From: Streptomyces sp. NRRL F-2664
GTDB taxonomy: Bacteria; Actinomycetota; Actinomycetes; Streptomycetales; Streptomycetaceae
Length of the DNA: 64,000 nt
Direction: 5' to 3'
NCBI RefSeq assembly: GCF_000719345.1
Contig: NZ_JOFX01000048.1
Span: 1-64,000 of the forward strand
This document shows positions 19,049 through 26,872 of this stretch, in pieces; position 1 is the first letter of the stretch; the number at the start of each line of letters is the position of its first letter. Position numbers and translations under genes: made by a program. A model generated the notes under the pieces. The model worked only from the letters and a program-made list of their open reading frames with translations, was not told the DNA's origin and searched no databases.

Positions 19049-19312
19049 ATGCGTCCGTCGGCTCGTATCCCCAGCATCCTCGCCGGCCTGGCCCTCGCCG
19101 TCGGCGGCGCCGTCGTCGCCGCCCCGTCCGCGCAGGCGGACGCCAAGGCGTGCGAGCAGTACGTCGCCCAGCACAGCCCCGAGGCCGCGGACGGCGCCGC
19201 GGAGGCGTGCTACGAGGGCCGGATCGGCAACCAGACCAGCTGCGTCGCCAGCCTCGTCGCGGTCGGCGCCGGCAAGGACACGGCCAACACCGCCTGCGAA
19301 GCCTCCCGCTGA
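19049..19312 (+). CDS. small secreted four-cysteine protein
   Basis: An 87-residue protein with a signal peptide: MRPSARIP, a hydrophobic run SILAGLALAVGGAVVAAP and a likely cleavage site after AQA near residue 29. The mature part, about 57 residues, has four cysteines (ACEQ, ACYE, SCVA, ACEA), enough for two disulfides, and repeats the AC/SC spacing. Similar small exported proteins occur near pmt in streptomycetes; function is unknown. I chose the ATG at 19049 because the upstream reading frame is low-complexity and the signal peptide starts there. It lies just outside the left border of the integrated element. Confidence 0.75.
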   Translation: MRPSARIPSILAGLALAVGGAVVAAPSAQADAKACEQYVAQHSPEAADGAAEACYEGRIGNQTSCVASLVAVGAGKDTANTACEASR

Positions 19313-19330
19313 CACCGCACCAGCAACGAA

Positions 19331-19367
19331 CGCGGGCCCCGGCGTTCATCGGATGCCGGGGCCCGCG
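19331..19367. terminator. native pmt / secreted-protein terminator hairpin
   Basis: A 13-bp perfect stem, CGCGGGCCCCGGC with its complement, encloses an 11-base loop. It follows the secreted-protein gene on the plus strand, and on the minus strand follows the displaced pmt 3' end. It is probably the terminator pmt used before the element inserted. Confidence 0.7.
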
Positions 19368-19377
19368 TCCGTGCCGC

Positions 19378-19465
19378 TAGACCCAGGTGTCCAGCCACAT
19401 GCGGCCGCGCCAGGAGTCCATGGGCACGGTCTGGCCCGTGTAGATCGGCCAGAAGTAGATGAAGT
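19378..19465. repeat. left attachment site (displaced native pmt 3' end)
   Basis: These 88 bases match 31504-31591 except at 19427 and 19431. On the minus strand they encode the last Pmt residues ending WLDTWV and a TAG stop, with no coding sequence in front, so this is the native gene end pushed 12.1 kb away by the element. Codons here (CAG, GTG) are ordinary for the host. Confidence 0.92.
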
Positions 19466-19483
19466 CCCGACGACCCTAACCCG

Positions 19484-19524
19484 CAGAGCCCTGACCAGCC
19501 TGAACGCTGCTGGCCGGGGCTCTG
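19484..19524 (-). terminator. hairpin after the integrase gene
   Basis: CAGAGCCC pairs with GGGCTCTG around a loop that itself contains a CCAGC/GCTGG helix. It lies between the integrase stop and the left attachment site and probably ends integrase transcription before the host chromosome. Confidence 0.55.
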
Positions 19525-19530
19525 AGGAGG

Positions 19531-20790
19531 TCACTGGGCCGTCTCTGGGCCGTGATCATGGTCCTGGGCCGCCTTGAACAGCCCGTCGACAGCCTTCCGC
19601 GTCCGCCCCTCGCTGCTGGGCATCAGGTGCGTGTACGTCCGCAAGGTGAAGCCCGGGTCGGCGTGACCGAGGTACTGACTCAGGGCCCGGATGTTCTCGC
19701 CGGCGTCCAGCAGGACGGACGCGTAGAAGTGCCGCAGGGCATGCATGCCGTGCTGAGGGGCGGAGGCATACCGCTCACCCTCCTTGGCCGGAGGGATGAT
19801 GCCCGCGACCGCAAGGGCGGGCTTCCACATGTGGTCGTTGAAGTGGCTGACCCGGATGAACGTGCCGCCCAGGCTGGAGAAGACGAGCGACCGCGTCACG
19901 AGGGGGCCGTCCGGCGTCCGCCAGGGCAGGGTGACCGCCACCGGGGGGTGGAGCTTGGAGTGCGCGCGCAGTGCAGCCGCAACAGAGCCGGGCAGTGGCA
20001 CAGAGCGCGCCTTGGCGCCCTTCGGCGGGGCAAAGACGTACTTGCCCCGGATGCGCTTGAGCTGGTGCTCCACATGGAGCCAGGCGCCTTCGTAGTCGAT
20101 CTCCTCCTCGGAGAGCCCGAACACCTCGCCCTGTCGCAGGCCGCATCCGCCGCCGGCGTCGACAGTGGTACGCAGATGTTGGGGCAGAGCGGCGCGCACT
20201 CCCAACACCTGTGCCGGCGTCCACGGCGTGACGCGCGGCGGCGCGGGCTTGGGGACCTGCACCGACCGGGCCCGGCACGGGTTCTTGGACAGCAACCCGT
20301 CATCTACCGCGGCAGCGAATGCGGCATTGACCGTGCCGAAGATGATCCGGCGGTGCGAGGAGGCCGGGACGTTCTCCTCCAACTCACCCAGCCAGGTCCG
20401 GATGTGGCCCGGCTGAAACGACGGCATGGGGCGGGTGCCGATGTACGGATAGGCGTGCAGCCTCAGCCGCCGCTCCGCCGCCTCACGACTGTTGATCTCC
20501 GTCGTGTGGGTCTTCACCCACTTCTCGGCGAACTGCCGAAAGGTGATGCGGTTGGCACGCGGGTCCACGTACTGACCCCGGGACATGTCGGCCGCGGTCT
20601 CGTTCAACCACAGCTCAGCGAGGCGCTTCTGCTTGTCCGGGAAGGACCTGCTCTTCTCGGTGCCGTCGGGCCCGACGTACCGGGCGCGGTAGCGAGCACC
20701 GGTGCCGTAGCGGTCGGTCTTGACCCGCCGGGTCTTGCCATCGGGCGCGGTCTCGGTCTTGTACCAGCGGTCTTGGATGTGGCCGGCCAC
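19531..20790 (-). CDS. int: tyrosine recombinase integrase
   Basis: A 419-residue site-specific integrase. An N-terminal arm-binding region with the AICE-typical WYKTETAPDGKTRRVKTDRYGTG is followed by a core-binding SAM-like domain (about 80-170) and the catalytic domain. The catalytic residues are all present: Arg219 (GLRQGE), His350 and Arg353 (HALRH), His376 (GHADPG) and Tyr386 (RTYTHL). It integrates and, with the excisionase, excises the element at the pmt 3' end. The GTG at 20790 has GAAGGG upstream. It is the gene nearest the left border, transcribed toward it, downstream of xis and a strong hairpin. Confidence 0.96.
   Translation of the reverse strand: MAGHIQDRWYKTETAPDGKTRRVKTDRYGTGARYRARYVGPDGTEKSRSFPDKQKRLAELWLNETAADMSRGQYVDPRANRITFRQFAEKWVKTHTTEINSREAAERRLRLHAYPYIGTRPMPSFQPGHIRTWLGELEENVPASSHRRIIFGTVNAAFAAAVDDGLLSKNPCRARSVQVPKPAPPRVTPWTPAQVLGVRAALPQHLRTTVDAGGGCGLRQGEVFGLSEEEIDYEGAWLHVEHQLKRIRGKYVFAPPKGAKARSVPLPGSVAAALRAHSKLHPPVAVTLPWRTPDGPLVTRSLVFSSLGGTFIRVSHFNDHMWKPALAVAGIIPPAKEGERYASAPQHGMHALRHFYASVLLDAGENIRALSQYLGHADPGFTLRTYTHLMPSSEGRTRKAVDGLFKAAQDHDHGPETAQ
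19535..19572. promoter_or_regulatory. left integrase arm-type repeats
   Basis: TGGGCCGT occurs at 19535 and 19546 with an 11-base period, and a variant, TGGGCCGC, at 19565. The same octamer with the same 11-base period is found at the other end of the element (31385-31414). The repeats lie 70-107 bases inside the core repeat, within the last codons of the integrase gene. Confidence 0.5.
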
Positions 20791-20815
20791 GTGGTGCCCT
20801 TCTAGGAACGCGAGC

Positions 20816-20843
20816 GGGGGGCGGCCCGTGTGGGCCGCCCCCC
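20816..20843. terminator. hairpin between xis and int
   Basis: GGGGGGCGGCCC and its exact complement surround a GTGT loop, a 12-bp stem. It lies in the 73-base gap after xis and before int on the same strand. It may limit read-through from xis into int or stabilise the xis mRNA 3' end. Confidence 0.65.
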
Positions 20844-20863
20844 CCGTGGTGGGAGTGGGTGCT

Positions 20864-21100
20864 CTAGGCGGCGCGCTGGGCGTCCGCGGTCATTTGGTCG
20901 TTGATCCAGCCGCGTACGGCTGTGGGGTCGTAGCGCAGGTGCTTGCCGACGCGGAAGCCGGGCGGCCCGGTGCGCTTCTTGCGCCACTGGTAGACGGTCT
21001 CCAGGGGCACGGCGAGCAGTTCGGCGATGTCGTCGGGGGTGAGGTAGCGGTCGGGGAGTCCGCCGCGCAGGGTGGCGCGGGGGTCGCTCTGGGCGGGCAT
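20864..21100 (-). CDS. xis: excisionase / helix-turn-helix DNA-binding protein
   Basis: A 78-residue MerR-like winged-helix protein of the AlpA/excisionase type: RYLTPDDIAELLAVPLETVYQWRKKRTGPPGFRVGKHLRYDPTAVRGWI is the full domain. Such proteins bend the attachment DNA and direct the integrase toward excision. The ATG at 21100 has GGAGGAG 3 bases upstream; the longer open frame to 21340 is only read-through of the repeat cluster. It sits directly upstream of the integrase, as in pSAM2-type elements. Confidence 0.88.
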   Translation of the reverse strand: MPAQSDPRATLRGGLPDRYLTPDDIAELLAVPLETVYQWRKKRTGPPGFRVGKHLRYDPTAVRGWINDQMTADAQRAA

Positions 21101-21187
21101 TGCTCCTCCGGCGGGTGTGGCGTGGTGAGCCCAGCCGAAGCGCGGCGGGGCACTTGGGGCGGCCGTGTGTGTCCGAGGTTGGGATTT

Positions 21188-21397
21188 CTGCGTCACTGCG
21201 TCATCTGCGTCACTCGGGGCTTTGACCTGCGGGTTTGAGTGACGCAGGGCTTTGACGGCTGCGTCACTGGTGACGCAGCCGTCCGTCACGGGGTGACGCA
21301 GGTGACGAACGGTGACGCAGAAAATGGGGCTCTGCGTCACCGCTGTCGTTGCAGGTCAGGACCGGTTTTCGGGGCCGTCGTGACGCAGGTGACGCAG
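21188..21397. repeat. cluster of ten CTGCGTCAC 9-mers (iteron-like)
   Basis: Ten exact copies of CTGCGTCAC, in either orientation, lie within 210 bases: forward at 21188, 21205, 21259 and 21332; reverse at 21239, 21270, 21293, 21312, 21380 and 21389. Two one-to-two-base variants are at 21196 and 21302. The copies at 21257-21280 form a perfect 11-bp inverted repeat with a 2-base gap. The density and the position next to the replication genes and xis suggest an origin or a multi-site operator. An AT-richer patch (CTTCCTACTTAGGAAAAAGA) follows at once. Confidence 0.8.
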
Positions 21398-21520
21398 CGT
21401 CTTCCTACTTAGGAAAAAGAGAAGCGGCTTGTGTCTGTTGGTGTGTGCGCCTTCGGGCGAAATGCGGAGCCGCAAGCGGCACGCCCGTTGGGCGGCGGCG
21501 CGGCCGCCGAAGAACAAGAA

Positions 21521-21551
21521 GAGCACCGGCCCGCCAGGGCGGCGGGTGCTC
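21521..21551 (-). terminator. hairpin after the replication genes
   Basis: GAGCACC pairs with GGTGCTC around an inner GCC/GGC-rich helix. It lies 37 bases beyond the stop of the helicase-like gene and before the repeat cluster, so it probably ends the replication transcript. Apart from this hairpin and the repeats, the 487-base gap at 21101-21587 shows no gene. Confidence 0.55.
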
Positions 21552-21587
21552 CTATTGCTTGTGCGGCCGCCCCCGCCGGCGCGCGGT

Positions 21588-22940
21588 CTAGAAAAGGTCC
21601 TTCTGCTCGTCCTGCCGGGGCTGGGGCCGGGTCATGGCGATGTAGCGGGCGGTGTTGATGCGGCCCCAGTCGACGAGGACGCCGCGGGCGGCGAGGACGG
21701 GTTGGAGGCGCTTGAGGCGGTCGGAGAGGACCTTGCCGGTGGTAGGCCAGCCCTTGGGCTGGGGCCGGAAGTCCTCGCCGGTGTAAAGCTGAGTGAGGGC
21801 GTGCAGCCACTCCGCGGACGTCATCCGGACCTCGGTGCCGGGCTCGATGTCGGCGGCGTGCTTGAGGACGGTCTGCGCGAGGAGGTCACCCTCGATGACG
21901 TCGTCGTTGAGGTCATCCAGGCTGGCCCGGTAGGCGTCCAGCGCACCGAAGCTGCGGGCAGCGTCCAACTGCGCGCACAGATGGGCGAAGTCAGCCATCC
22001 GCAGGTCGGTCGGGATGTCCGCTTGGGCGGCGCGGACACTGACGGCCAGGTCGAGCACGGAGCCCAGGATCACCGGCAGGTCCCGTGCGAACTCCGTCCA
22101 CAGCTCCTCCTCGGTGCGCCGGATGCGGGGGCGTTCGAGGCGGAGGGGGAGGAGGCGTTCGGCGAGGTCGGGGCGGATGACGCCGACGTCGATGCCGGTG
22201 AGGAGCAGGGGGCGGCGGTAGCGGGAGCGGACGACGTCCCCGTCGGTGAACAAGGCCCGTTTGATGTTCTCGGCGCCGGTGACGATGCAGCACATGAGGT
22301 CGGAGAGGTCCGGGCCGAGGTGGGAGAGGTTGTCCAGGCCGGTGATCCACCCGGCGGCAACGGCGGTGATCAGGTTCTCTTCGTCCTTGGGCGGGCGGCG
22401 CAGGTCGCCGCTCATGCCCTCGATGATGCGGACGAGCATCTTGCCGGCGGTGGACTTGCCCGCCCCCTGGGGCCCGGTGAGGAACGGGGCCGGGACGGGG
22501 ACGTCGGGGCCGAGGCAGCCGACGAGCCACGCCAGGGCCAACCCTTCGCTCTGGGCGCTGGCGAAGTTGACCAGCCGCATCAGCAGGTCGATGCCCTTGC
22601 CGTCGGTGTCCTTGACGGGGAGGGGGAGTTCGCCGGTGAGCTGAGTGCGCCGCCAGCACACCTCCCGCGGGTCGGGGGTGAGGATGTCCCAGCCGTTGGG
22701 GTGGATACGGACGGACCGGCCGTCGTCCCGTCCCAGGTCCAGCCAGGTGGCTCCGTCGAATCCGGGGGCGACGCGGATGTGGACGGGCTGGACGTCCTCG
22801 GTGAGCGCGAGTGCTTCGATCAAGTCGAGTGCCTCCTTCAAGGCGGTTCCGTTGAAGACGACGGTGCGGAAGTAACGGAACTGCTCCTGTGCGTACTTGG
22901 TGATGACTTCGCGGGCGGGGTTCTTCTCGTCCTCAGGCAT
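21588..22940 (-). CDS. AICE replication ATPase (helicase-like partner of prim-pol)
   Basis: A 450-residue P-loop ATPase. Walker A is GPQGAGKST near residue 155, and an acidic Walker B-like segment, AGWITGLDNLSHL, follows about 45 residues later. Arg-rich RSRYRRPLLLTGID may hold an arginine finger. The layout resembles the ATPase part of plasmid/phage primase-helicases. The C-terminal region looks like a winged helix (SAEWLHALTQLYTGEDF). The ATG at 22940 lies one base after the stop of the prim-pol gene, so the two are coupled and probably act together in replication of the excised element. Exact helicase activity is inferred. Confidence 0.8.
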   Translation of the reverse strand: MPEDEKNPAREVITKYAQEQFRYFRTVVFNGTALKEALDLIEALALTEDVQPVHIRVAPGFDGATWLDLGRDDGRSVRIHPNGWDILTPDPREVCWRRTQLTGELPLPVKDTDGKGIDLLMRLVNFASAQSEGLALAWLVGCLGPDVPVPAPFLTGPQGAGKSTAGKMLVRIIEGMSGDLRRPPKDEENLITAVAAGWITGLDNLSHLGPDLSDLMCCIVTGAENIKRALFTDGDVVRSRYRRPLLLTGIDVGVIRPDLAERLLPLRLERPRIRRTEEELWTEFARDLPVILGSVLDLAVSVRAAQADIPTDLRMADFAHLCAQLDAARSFGALDAYRASLDDLNDDVIEGDLLAQTVLKHAADIEPGTEVRMTSAEWLHALTQLYTGEDFRPQPKGWPTTGKVLSDRLKRLQPVLAARGVLVDWGRINTARYIAMTRPQPRQDEQKDLF

Positions 22941-22941
22941 G

Positions 22942-23826
22942 TCACATCCCCAGAGCAGCAACGGCGTTGGACCACGCGTCCTCGCAGTGCCGCAAGGACT
23001 CACCCCGGCCCTGCGCCGCGGTGAACAGACGCTTGATGTGGGCGTCGGTGAGGCATCCGCACCGGCCGTGCGCGGACAGCACCGCCAGGAACATCCGGTA
23101 CACCGTCCTGTGGATGCCGTCTGGGGTCTGCTCGATCCGCTGCTCGGCCATGGCGATCCCACGTTCCAGGTAGGCGGGCGAGCGGTGAGGGCACTGCCCG
23201 CCGCCGACCGGCGCGGCCACGCCTACGGGGCGCGCTGCGGGCCGGGCCGCGGCGGGCTCCTTCACGGCGAGCGCCCGCACGACATCCGGGAGCTGCGCCA
23301 CAGGGCCGATGCCGGGTCCGAGCCAGCGGACGTAGGAAATCAGCGACTTGATGTCGACGCCGGGGCGTACGGCGTTGCGGGAGGTCATGGTTCCGAGGTA
23401 GATCCAGTGCTCCCCGCGCGTGGTCGCCACGGTCCTGGTCCCCGGGAGGTTCTGGCGGGCCCACGCGACCGCGTCGGCGTTGTCGAGGTCGACGACGGTG
23501 ACCCCGGCGCCACCGGGGTGGTAGGCGACGGCCGCGGCCTGCCGCCAGGCCGGGGCCCACGCGGCGGAGGTGAGGATGTTCGGGTCGGTGGTGGCGGCAG
23601 CCCAGGCGTGGCAGGGCGCCGGGCACGTGCAGGAGCCGGGGGTCTTCATGTTCGGCCGGCCGCCGCAGGCGTTCTTCCGGCAGGCGCGGCAGTTGCCCAT
23701 GGGGCCCTTGCCTGCCCGCAGCGGCAGCACGGGCAGCCCCTGTTCGGCGAGCTGCAGCGCGGTGTGGAGGGTGGCGGGTAAGGCCACGGCGCCGCGGTCT
23801 CGCGGGATGTCGGTCGGGTGGGTCAT
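22942..23826 (-). CDS. bifunctional DNA primase/polymerase (prim-pol) domain protein
   Basis: A 294-residue prim-pol protein. The N-terminal ALQLAEQGLPVLPLRAGKGP opening, a Cys-rich insert (CRACRKNACGG...CTCPAPCHAW) that could bind zinc, the metal-binding VVDLDNADAV near residue 112 and GVDIKS further on match the PF09250-type fold used by AICEs for replication initiation. The ATG at 23826 has GGAGA 8 bases upstream. It is followed at once by the ATPase gene. In related elements this pair replaces RepSA-type rolling-circle initiators, so replication is expected to start from a defined origin, perhaps the 9-mer cluster. Confidence 0.85.
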   Translation of the reverse strand: MTHPTDIPRDRGAVALPATLHTALQLAEQGLPVLPLRAGKGPMGNCRACRKNACGGRPNMKTPGSCTCPAPCHAWAAATTDPNILTSAAWAPAWRQAAAVAYHPGGAGVTVVDLDNADAVAWARQNLPGTRTVATTRGEHWIYLGTMTSRNAVRPGVDIKSLISYVRWLGPGIGPVAQLPDVVRALAVKEPAAARPAARPVGVAAPVGGGQCPHRSPAYLERGIAMAEQRIEQTPDGIHRTVYRMFLAVLSAHGRCGCLTDAHIKRLFTAAQGRGESLRHCEDAWSNAVAALGM

Positions 23827-23941
23827 GCTGGTCTCTCCAGTTCTTGAGTGTTCTGGATGAGAGCGGCCCTGGATCTTGGCGGATACGGGGGCCGCTCTCG
23901 GCATGTCCGGGCGTGTTAAGCGGAATCCCTGCCAGTCGGAG

Positions 23942-24100
23942 GTCAGGGAGGCTCGGGCACCCCCTGCCGGGAAGGCCGTGGAGGGGGTTTCGGGGGTCTG
24001 ACCTGCGGCGCCTCCCTGCCTCCCTGATGGATCATTTGTGCAGGTCAGTGCCGGGGAGGGGGGTCAGGGAGGGGGTGAGGGAGTTCTCCCTGCCTCCCTG
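23942..24100. repeat. GGGAGG repeat region, candidate clt transfer site
   Basis: The 296-base gap between the prim-pol start and the traB stop is packed with GGGAGG or CCTCCC. GTCAGGGAGG occurs at 23942 and 24063. CTCCCTGCCTCCCTG occurs twice, at 24012-24026 and 24086-24100. Streptomyces TraB translocases recognise short tandem repeats (clt/TRS) next to their own gene. The role here is inferred from position. Confidence 0.45.
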
Positions 24101-24122
24101 GCCCGGAGCGGGTCGCCTCCCT

Positions 24123-26240
24123 CTACTCGGCGGCGGAAGTGGAACCGTCGGCGGTGCGGGAGGTGACGACGCGGGCGACGCGTTCGCGGGCAAGGGTCAT
24201 GCGGCCTTCGGACTTGTACGGCTCGGCGCCGGTGCCCTCCAGCGCGCGCTTGAGGTCGATGAACGTCCACTTGCCGTAGGTGTCCTGGTCGAGGGCGGTG
24301 AGCCGCTTGAGGACGTCTTGGGTGAGGACGCGGGTCTCGGTGCCGAGGACGGTGAGGATGTCGGCGAGCGGGTCCCGCTGCTCGCCGGGCTCGGCGACGG
24401 GTGTGGTGGTGATGCCGGCGCGCAGGGCCTTGGCGCGGTCGGCGATTTCGGTGGCCTGGTCGGTGTCGATGTAGTAGGTGCGGACGGTGATGGAGGTCTG
24501 GCCGGCGGGGATGGTGATGCCGTCGGAGGCGACGACGACGGTGCCCTTGTCGAGGCCGAGTCGCAGTTGGTGGGGTGCGGCGCCGCCGTCGACGGCGTTG
24601 TCGCCGAGGGCCATGCGGGCCTGGGACTCGGTGCCCAGGACGAGGGAGATGCGGGTGTGGGCGCCTTCGCGGACGAGCTTGGGGAGGTTCTGGTCGGTGG
24701 GGTCCTGCGTGCCCTCCCACAGCAGCACGTCCACAGCCCGGCCCTGGTTGTGGATCTTCCGGACGGCCATGAAGTAGCGGGAGGTGGCCTTGGATCCGCC
24801 GTAGGGGTGCTTGTCGTCGTCGAGGGCGGGGCACATGAACGCGACCTGCGCTTCGTCCACGATCCCGATCAGCGGCGTGAACACGGTTCCGGCCGGGGCC
24901 TGGATGCGGCGGTCCATCTCCGCGACGAGGCCTTCGACCATCTCGGTCGCCTTGACGACGTGTGCGTCGGTCGGGCCCTGGATCAGGGTCGTGGCGAGAC
25001 CGCCGTCGAACATGCCCCAGTCCCCGACGCCCTTGAGGTCGGCGATCCGGAACTCGATCGAGGTGTCGAAGGCGGCCCACAGTGCGAGTGCGCGCAGGGC
25101 GGCGGTCTTGCCCTGGTTGGACTTGCCCGTGATCAGCAGCATCCGCTGGTACAGGCTGAGCGTGGCCGCGTCCCCGCGCAGGTCCTGGCCCCAGATGGCC
25201 TTGCCGGTCTTGTAGTTCGCGGCGACGGCCTTTTCGAGGACCAGCGGGGACGGGCCGATCGGCTCGTCCAGCGCACCGGAATCGGCGATCCACAGGCGGA
25301 TCGTGCGGGCCGCAACAGGGATGGTGATGAACACTTCATGCTGGTGGCGGGCCAGGTTCTCCGCGAGCTTGCGTCGCCGCCCCTGCACCTCCTCCGTCGA
25401 CACCCCCGACGGCAGGGTGACGTCGACTTCCACGCCGCATCCGGCGATCCGGATCGGGCCGAGCATCTGCGCGCCAGCGTCGCCCATCTCGTTGATGCCT
25501 TTACGCAGCGGGCTGATGCCGAGGTCGCGCAGGGCGGTGACGACGATCGATGGAGTGATTGGGGCGCCCACGGTGTCCCGCTGCTTGGCCGGGAGTGTCC
25601 ACTGCGGGGCCGTCTGCTGCTTGCGGCCGACACCCCAAAGTGCGAGGAGGGCCAGCCACGGGCCGACCGTGACCGCGGGTCCCCACACGACGGTGCCCAC
25701 CATCACGATCCAGTGGATCGCCGCGATCACCGTCGCGAGCGGGGCGAGGATCCACGACGGGTCTTTCGTGGCTATGGCCAGCACGATCCCGAGCAGGAGG
25801 AGTCCGCCGAGGGTGAGGCCGGTGGCGTATCCGGCGCTCTTCACCGCGTCCTGCGGGGCCTTGAGGAGGTCCATGCGGCGGTGGTGGCGTGCGGCGCGGT
25901 AGCGGGTGAGGCGGTCTTCCCACTCCTTGGCCTCCTCGAAGTTCCCTCCGGCCTCGGCGGCGCGGATCATGCGCTCGTACCGGGAGGCGGTTCGGCCCTC
26001 CCAGGTGCGGCGGGCCGTGACGCGGGTGCCGCCGATGACGTACATGCCGTGCCGGGCCACCAGCCGCGCCGCCGCACGGGTCCGCTCGTCCGTGACGATC
26101 CGCCGGACGCCGCGTGCGGAGCGCGTCCACACCCGCACCCGCCGGACCGCCTCCGGGGCCGGGGCGGTGGGGGTGTCGCCAGGGAGTGTGTAGGTGCCGG
26201 TGGTGGGGTCTTTGAAGAGGGGGACGACGTTGTCGGTCAT
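24123..26240 (-). CDS. traB: TraB/TraSA-type FtsK-SpoIIIE conjugative DNA translocase
   Basis: A 705-residue FtsK-like motor. Two membrane segments lie around residues 130-185 (LTLGGLLLLGIVLAIA and a following Trp-rich helix pair). The ATPase has Walker A GKSNQGKTAAL near 370 and Walker B LIGIVDEAQV near 460. The last 70 residues (LADILTVLGTETRVLTQDVLKRL...) form a winged helix, which in TraB proteins reads the clt repeats. It moves double-stranded DNA between mycelial cells. The ATG at 26240 has AGGAG 10 bases upstream. A repeat-rich gap follows its stop. Confidence 0.93.
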   Translation of the reverse strand: MTDNVVPLFKDPTTGTYTLPGDTPTAPAPEAVRRVRVWTRSARGVRRIVTDERTRAAARLVARHGMYVIGGTRVTARRTWEGRTASRYERMIRAAEAGGNFEEAKEWEDRLTRYRAARHHRRMDLLKAPQDAVKSAGYATGLTLGGLLLLGIVLAIATKDPSWILAPLATVIAAIHWIVMVGTVVWGPAVTVGPWLALLALWGVGRKQQTAPQWTLPAKQRDTVGAPITPSIVVTALRDLGISPLRKGINEMGDAGAQMLGPIRIAGCGVEVDVTLPSGVSTEEVQGRRRKLAENLARHQHEVFITIPVAARTIRLWIADSGALDEPIGPSPLVLEKAVAANYKTGKAIWGQDLRGDAATLSLYQRMLLITGKSNQGKTAALRALALWAAFDTSIEFRIADLKGVGDWGMFDGGLATTLIQGPTDAHVVKATEMVEGLVAEMDRRIQAPAGTVFTPLIGIVDEAQVAFMCPALDDDKHPYGGSKATSRYFMAVRKIHNQGRAVDVLLWEGTQDPTDQNLPKLVREGAHTRISLVLGTESQARMALGDNAVDGGAAPHQLRLGLDKGTVVVASDGITIPAGQTSITVRTYYIDTDQATEIADRAKALRAGITTTPVAEPGEQRDPLADILTVLGTETRVLTQDVLKRLTALDQDTYGKWTFIDLKRALEGTGAEPYKSEGRMTLARERVARVVTSRTADGSTSAAE

Positions 26241-26283
26241 GCTGAGAACTCCTGCTCTCGCTGACAAGGCGGGTGGGTAGGGA

Positions 26284-26328
26284 CCGGGGCGGCCGGCGTT
26301 CTTTGGCGAGAAGGGGCGGCCGCCCCGG
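26284..26328. terminator. hairpin between a small AICE gene and traB
   Basis: CCGGGGCGGCC and its exact complement form an 11-bp stem with a 23-base loop in the short gap before traB. It may terminate the upstream message or act in the traB leader. Confidence 0.5.
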
Positions 26329-26335
26329 GGCACAG

Positions 26336-26572
26336 CTACTTGCGGGTCTTGCCGTTCTTCGCGCGGGCCTTGCGGGCGGCCTTCTCGGCCTCCGCGGCAT
26401 CGGCGGCCTGCTGGGCCTCGCGTTCGCGGGCGCCGTCGATGATCCGGTCGACCTTCTTCTGCAGGTCGCCCAGGTGGACGTTCTCCCCGGCGATCCCGCG
26501 CTTGGCCATCCGGGCCGTGTACCAGCCGATCTGCGTGATCTCACGAGCGGTGAACTTCGGGTCCTGCGCCAT
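26336..26572 (-). CDS. small AICE protein with helical, Ala/Lys-rich tail
   Basis: A 78-residue protein of unknown function. The N-terminal half (FTAREITQIGWYTARMAKRGIAGENVHLGDLQKKVDRI) is predicted helical. The tail AREREAQQAADAAEAEKAARKARAKNGK is a highly charged helix that could bind DNA or form a coiled coil. The ATG at 26572 has AGGAGA 6 bases upstream; a GTG one codon earlier is too close to it. It sits between two hairpins just ahead of traB, a place where many AICEs carry a small conserved gene. Confidence 0.7.
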   Translation of the reverse strand: MAQDPKFTAREITQIGWYTARMAKRGIAGENVHLGDLQKKVDRIIDGAREREAQQAADAAEAEKAARKARAKNGKTRK

Positions 26573-26612
26573 CACGGGTCTCCTCTCGGAGTCCGGGCTG
26601 TCCGGCTCCCCA

Positions 26613-26639
26613 CCCTCCCCGCCACGCTGGCGGGGAGGG
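26613..26639 (-). terminator. strong hairpin ending the spread-gene operon
   Basis: CCCTCCCCGCCA and its perfect complement flank a CGC loop, a 12-bp stem. It lies 30 bases after the stop of the 67-residue protein gene and should end the message that starts near 28.7 kb. Confidence 0.75.
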
Positions 26640-26668
26640 CAGGCAGGCGTCAGGTCTGCGACGGCCGG

Positions 26669-26872
26669 TCAGGGACCGGTCTTGGTGAGTTCGTGGCCGT
26701 GGCACAGGACCGGGCCGATCAGGAGGCCGATACCGGCGACGGTCCAGCGGCCGGCGGTCAGCGGGCCGGGCGGGACCTCGTCCACGATCCGTCCCGTGCG
26801 GCCCACGGCCCGCGGGTCGTCGGCACACGCAACGATGCACACCTTGTCTCCGGCCGCGAACACGCCGCTCAC
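26669..26872 (-). CDS. small AICE hypothetical protein
   Basis: A 67-residue protein starting at a GTG that overlaps the preceding stop as GTGA. Sequence VFAAGDKVCIVACADDPRAVGRTGRIV resembles an SH3-like or KOW-type beta-barrel start, followed by a short hydrophobic stretch (TVAGIGLLIGPVLC). It has no recognised function. Because it is coupled to the two-helix membrane protein upstream it probably belongs to the same spread/transfer operon. Confidence 0.6.
   Translation of the reverse strand: MSGVFAAGDKVCIVACADDPRAVGRTGRIVDEVPPGPLTAGRWTVAGIGLLIGPVLCHGHELTKTGP

Noticed and set aside
20864..21340. 158-residue version of the excisionase
   Set aside because: The upstream part is read through the 9-mer repeats, while an ATG at 21100 has a near-perfect ribosome site and begins the recognisable domain.
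21188..21397. CRISPR array
   Set aside because: The 9-mers are too short, irregularly spaced, and occur in both orientations, and no cas gene is in the window.
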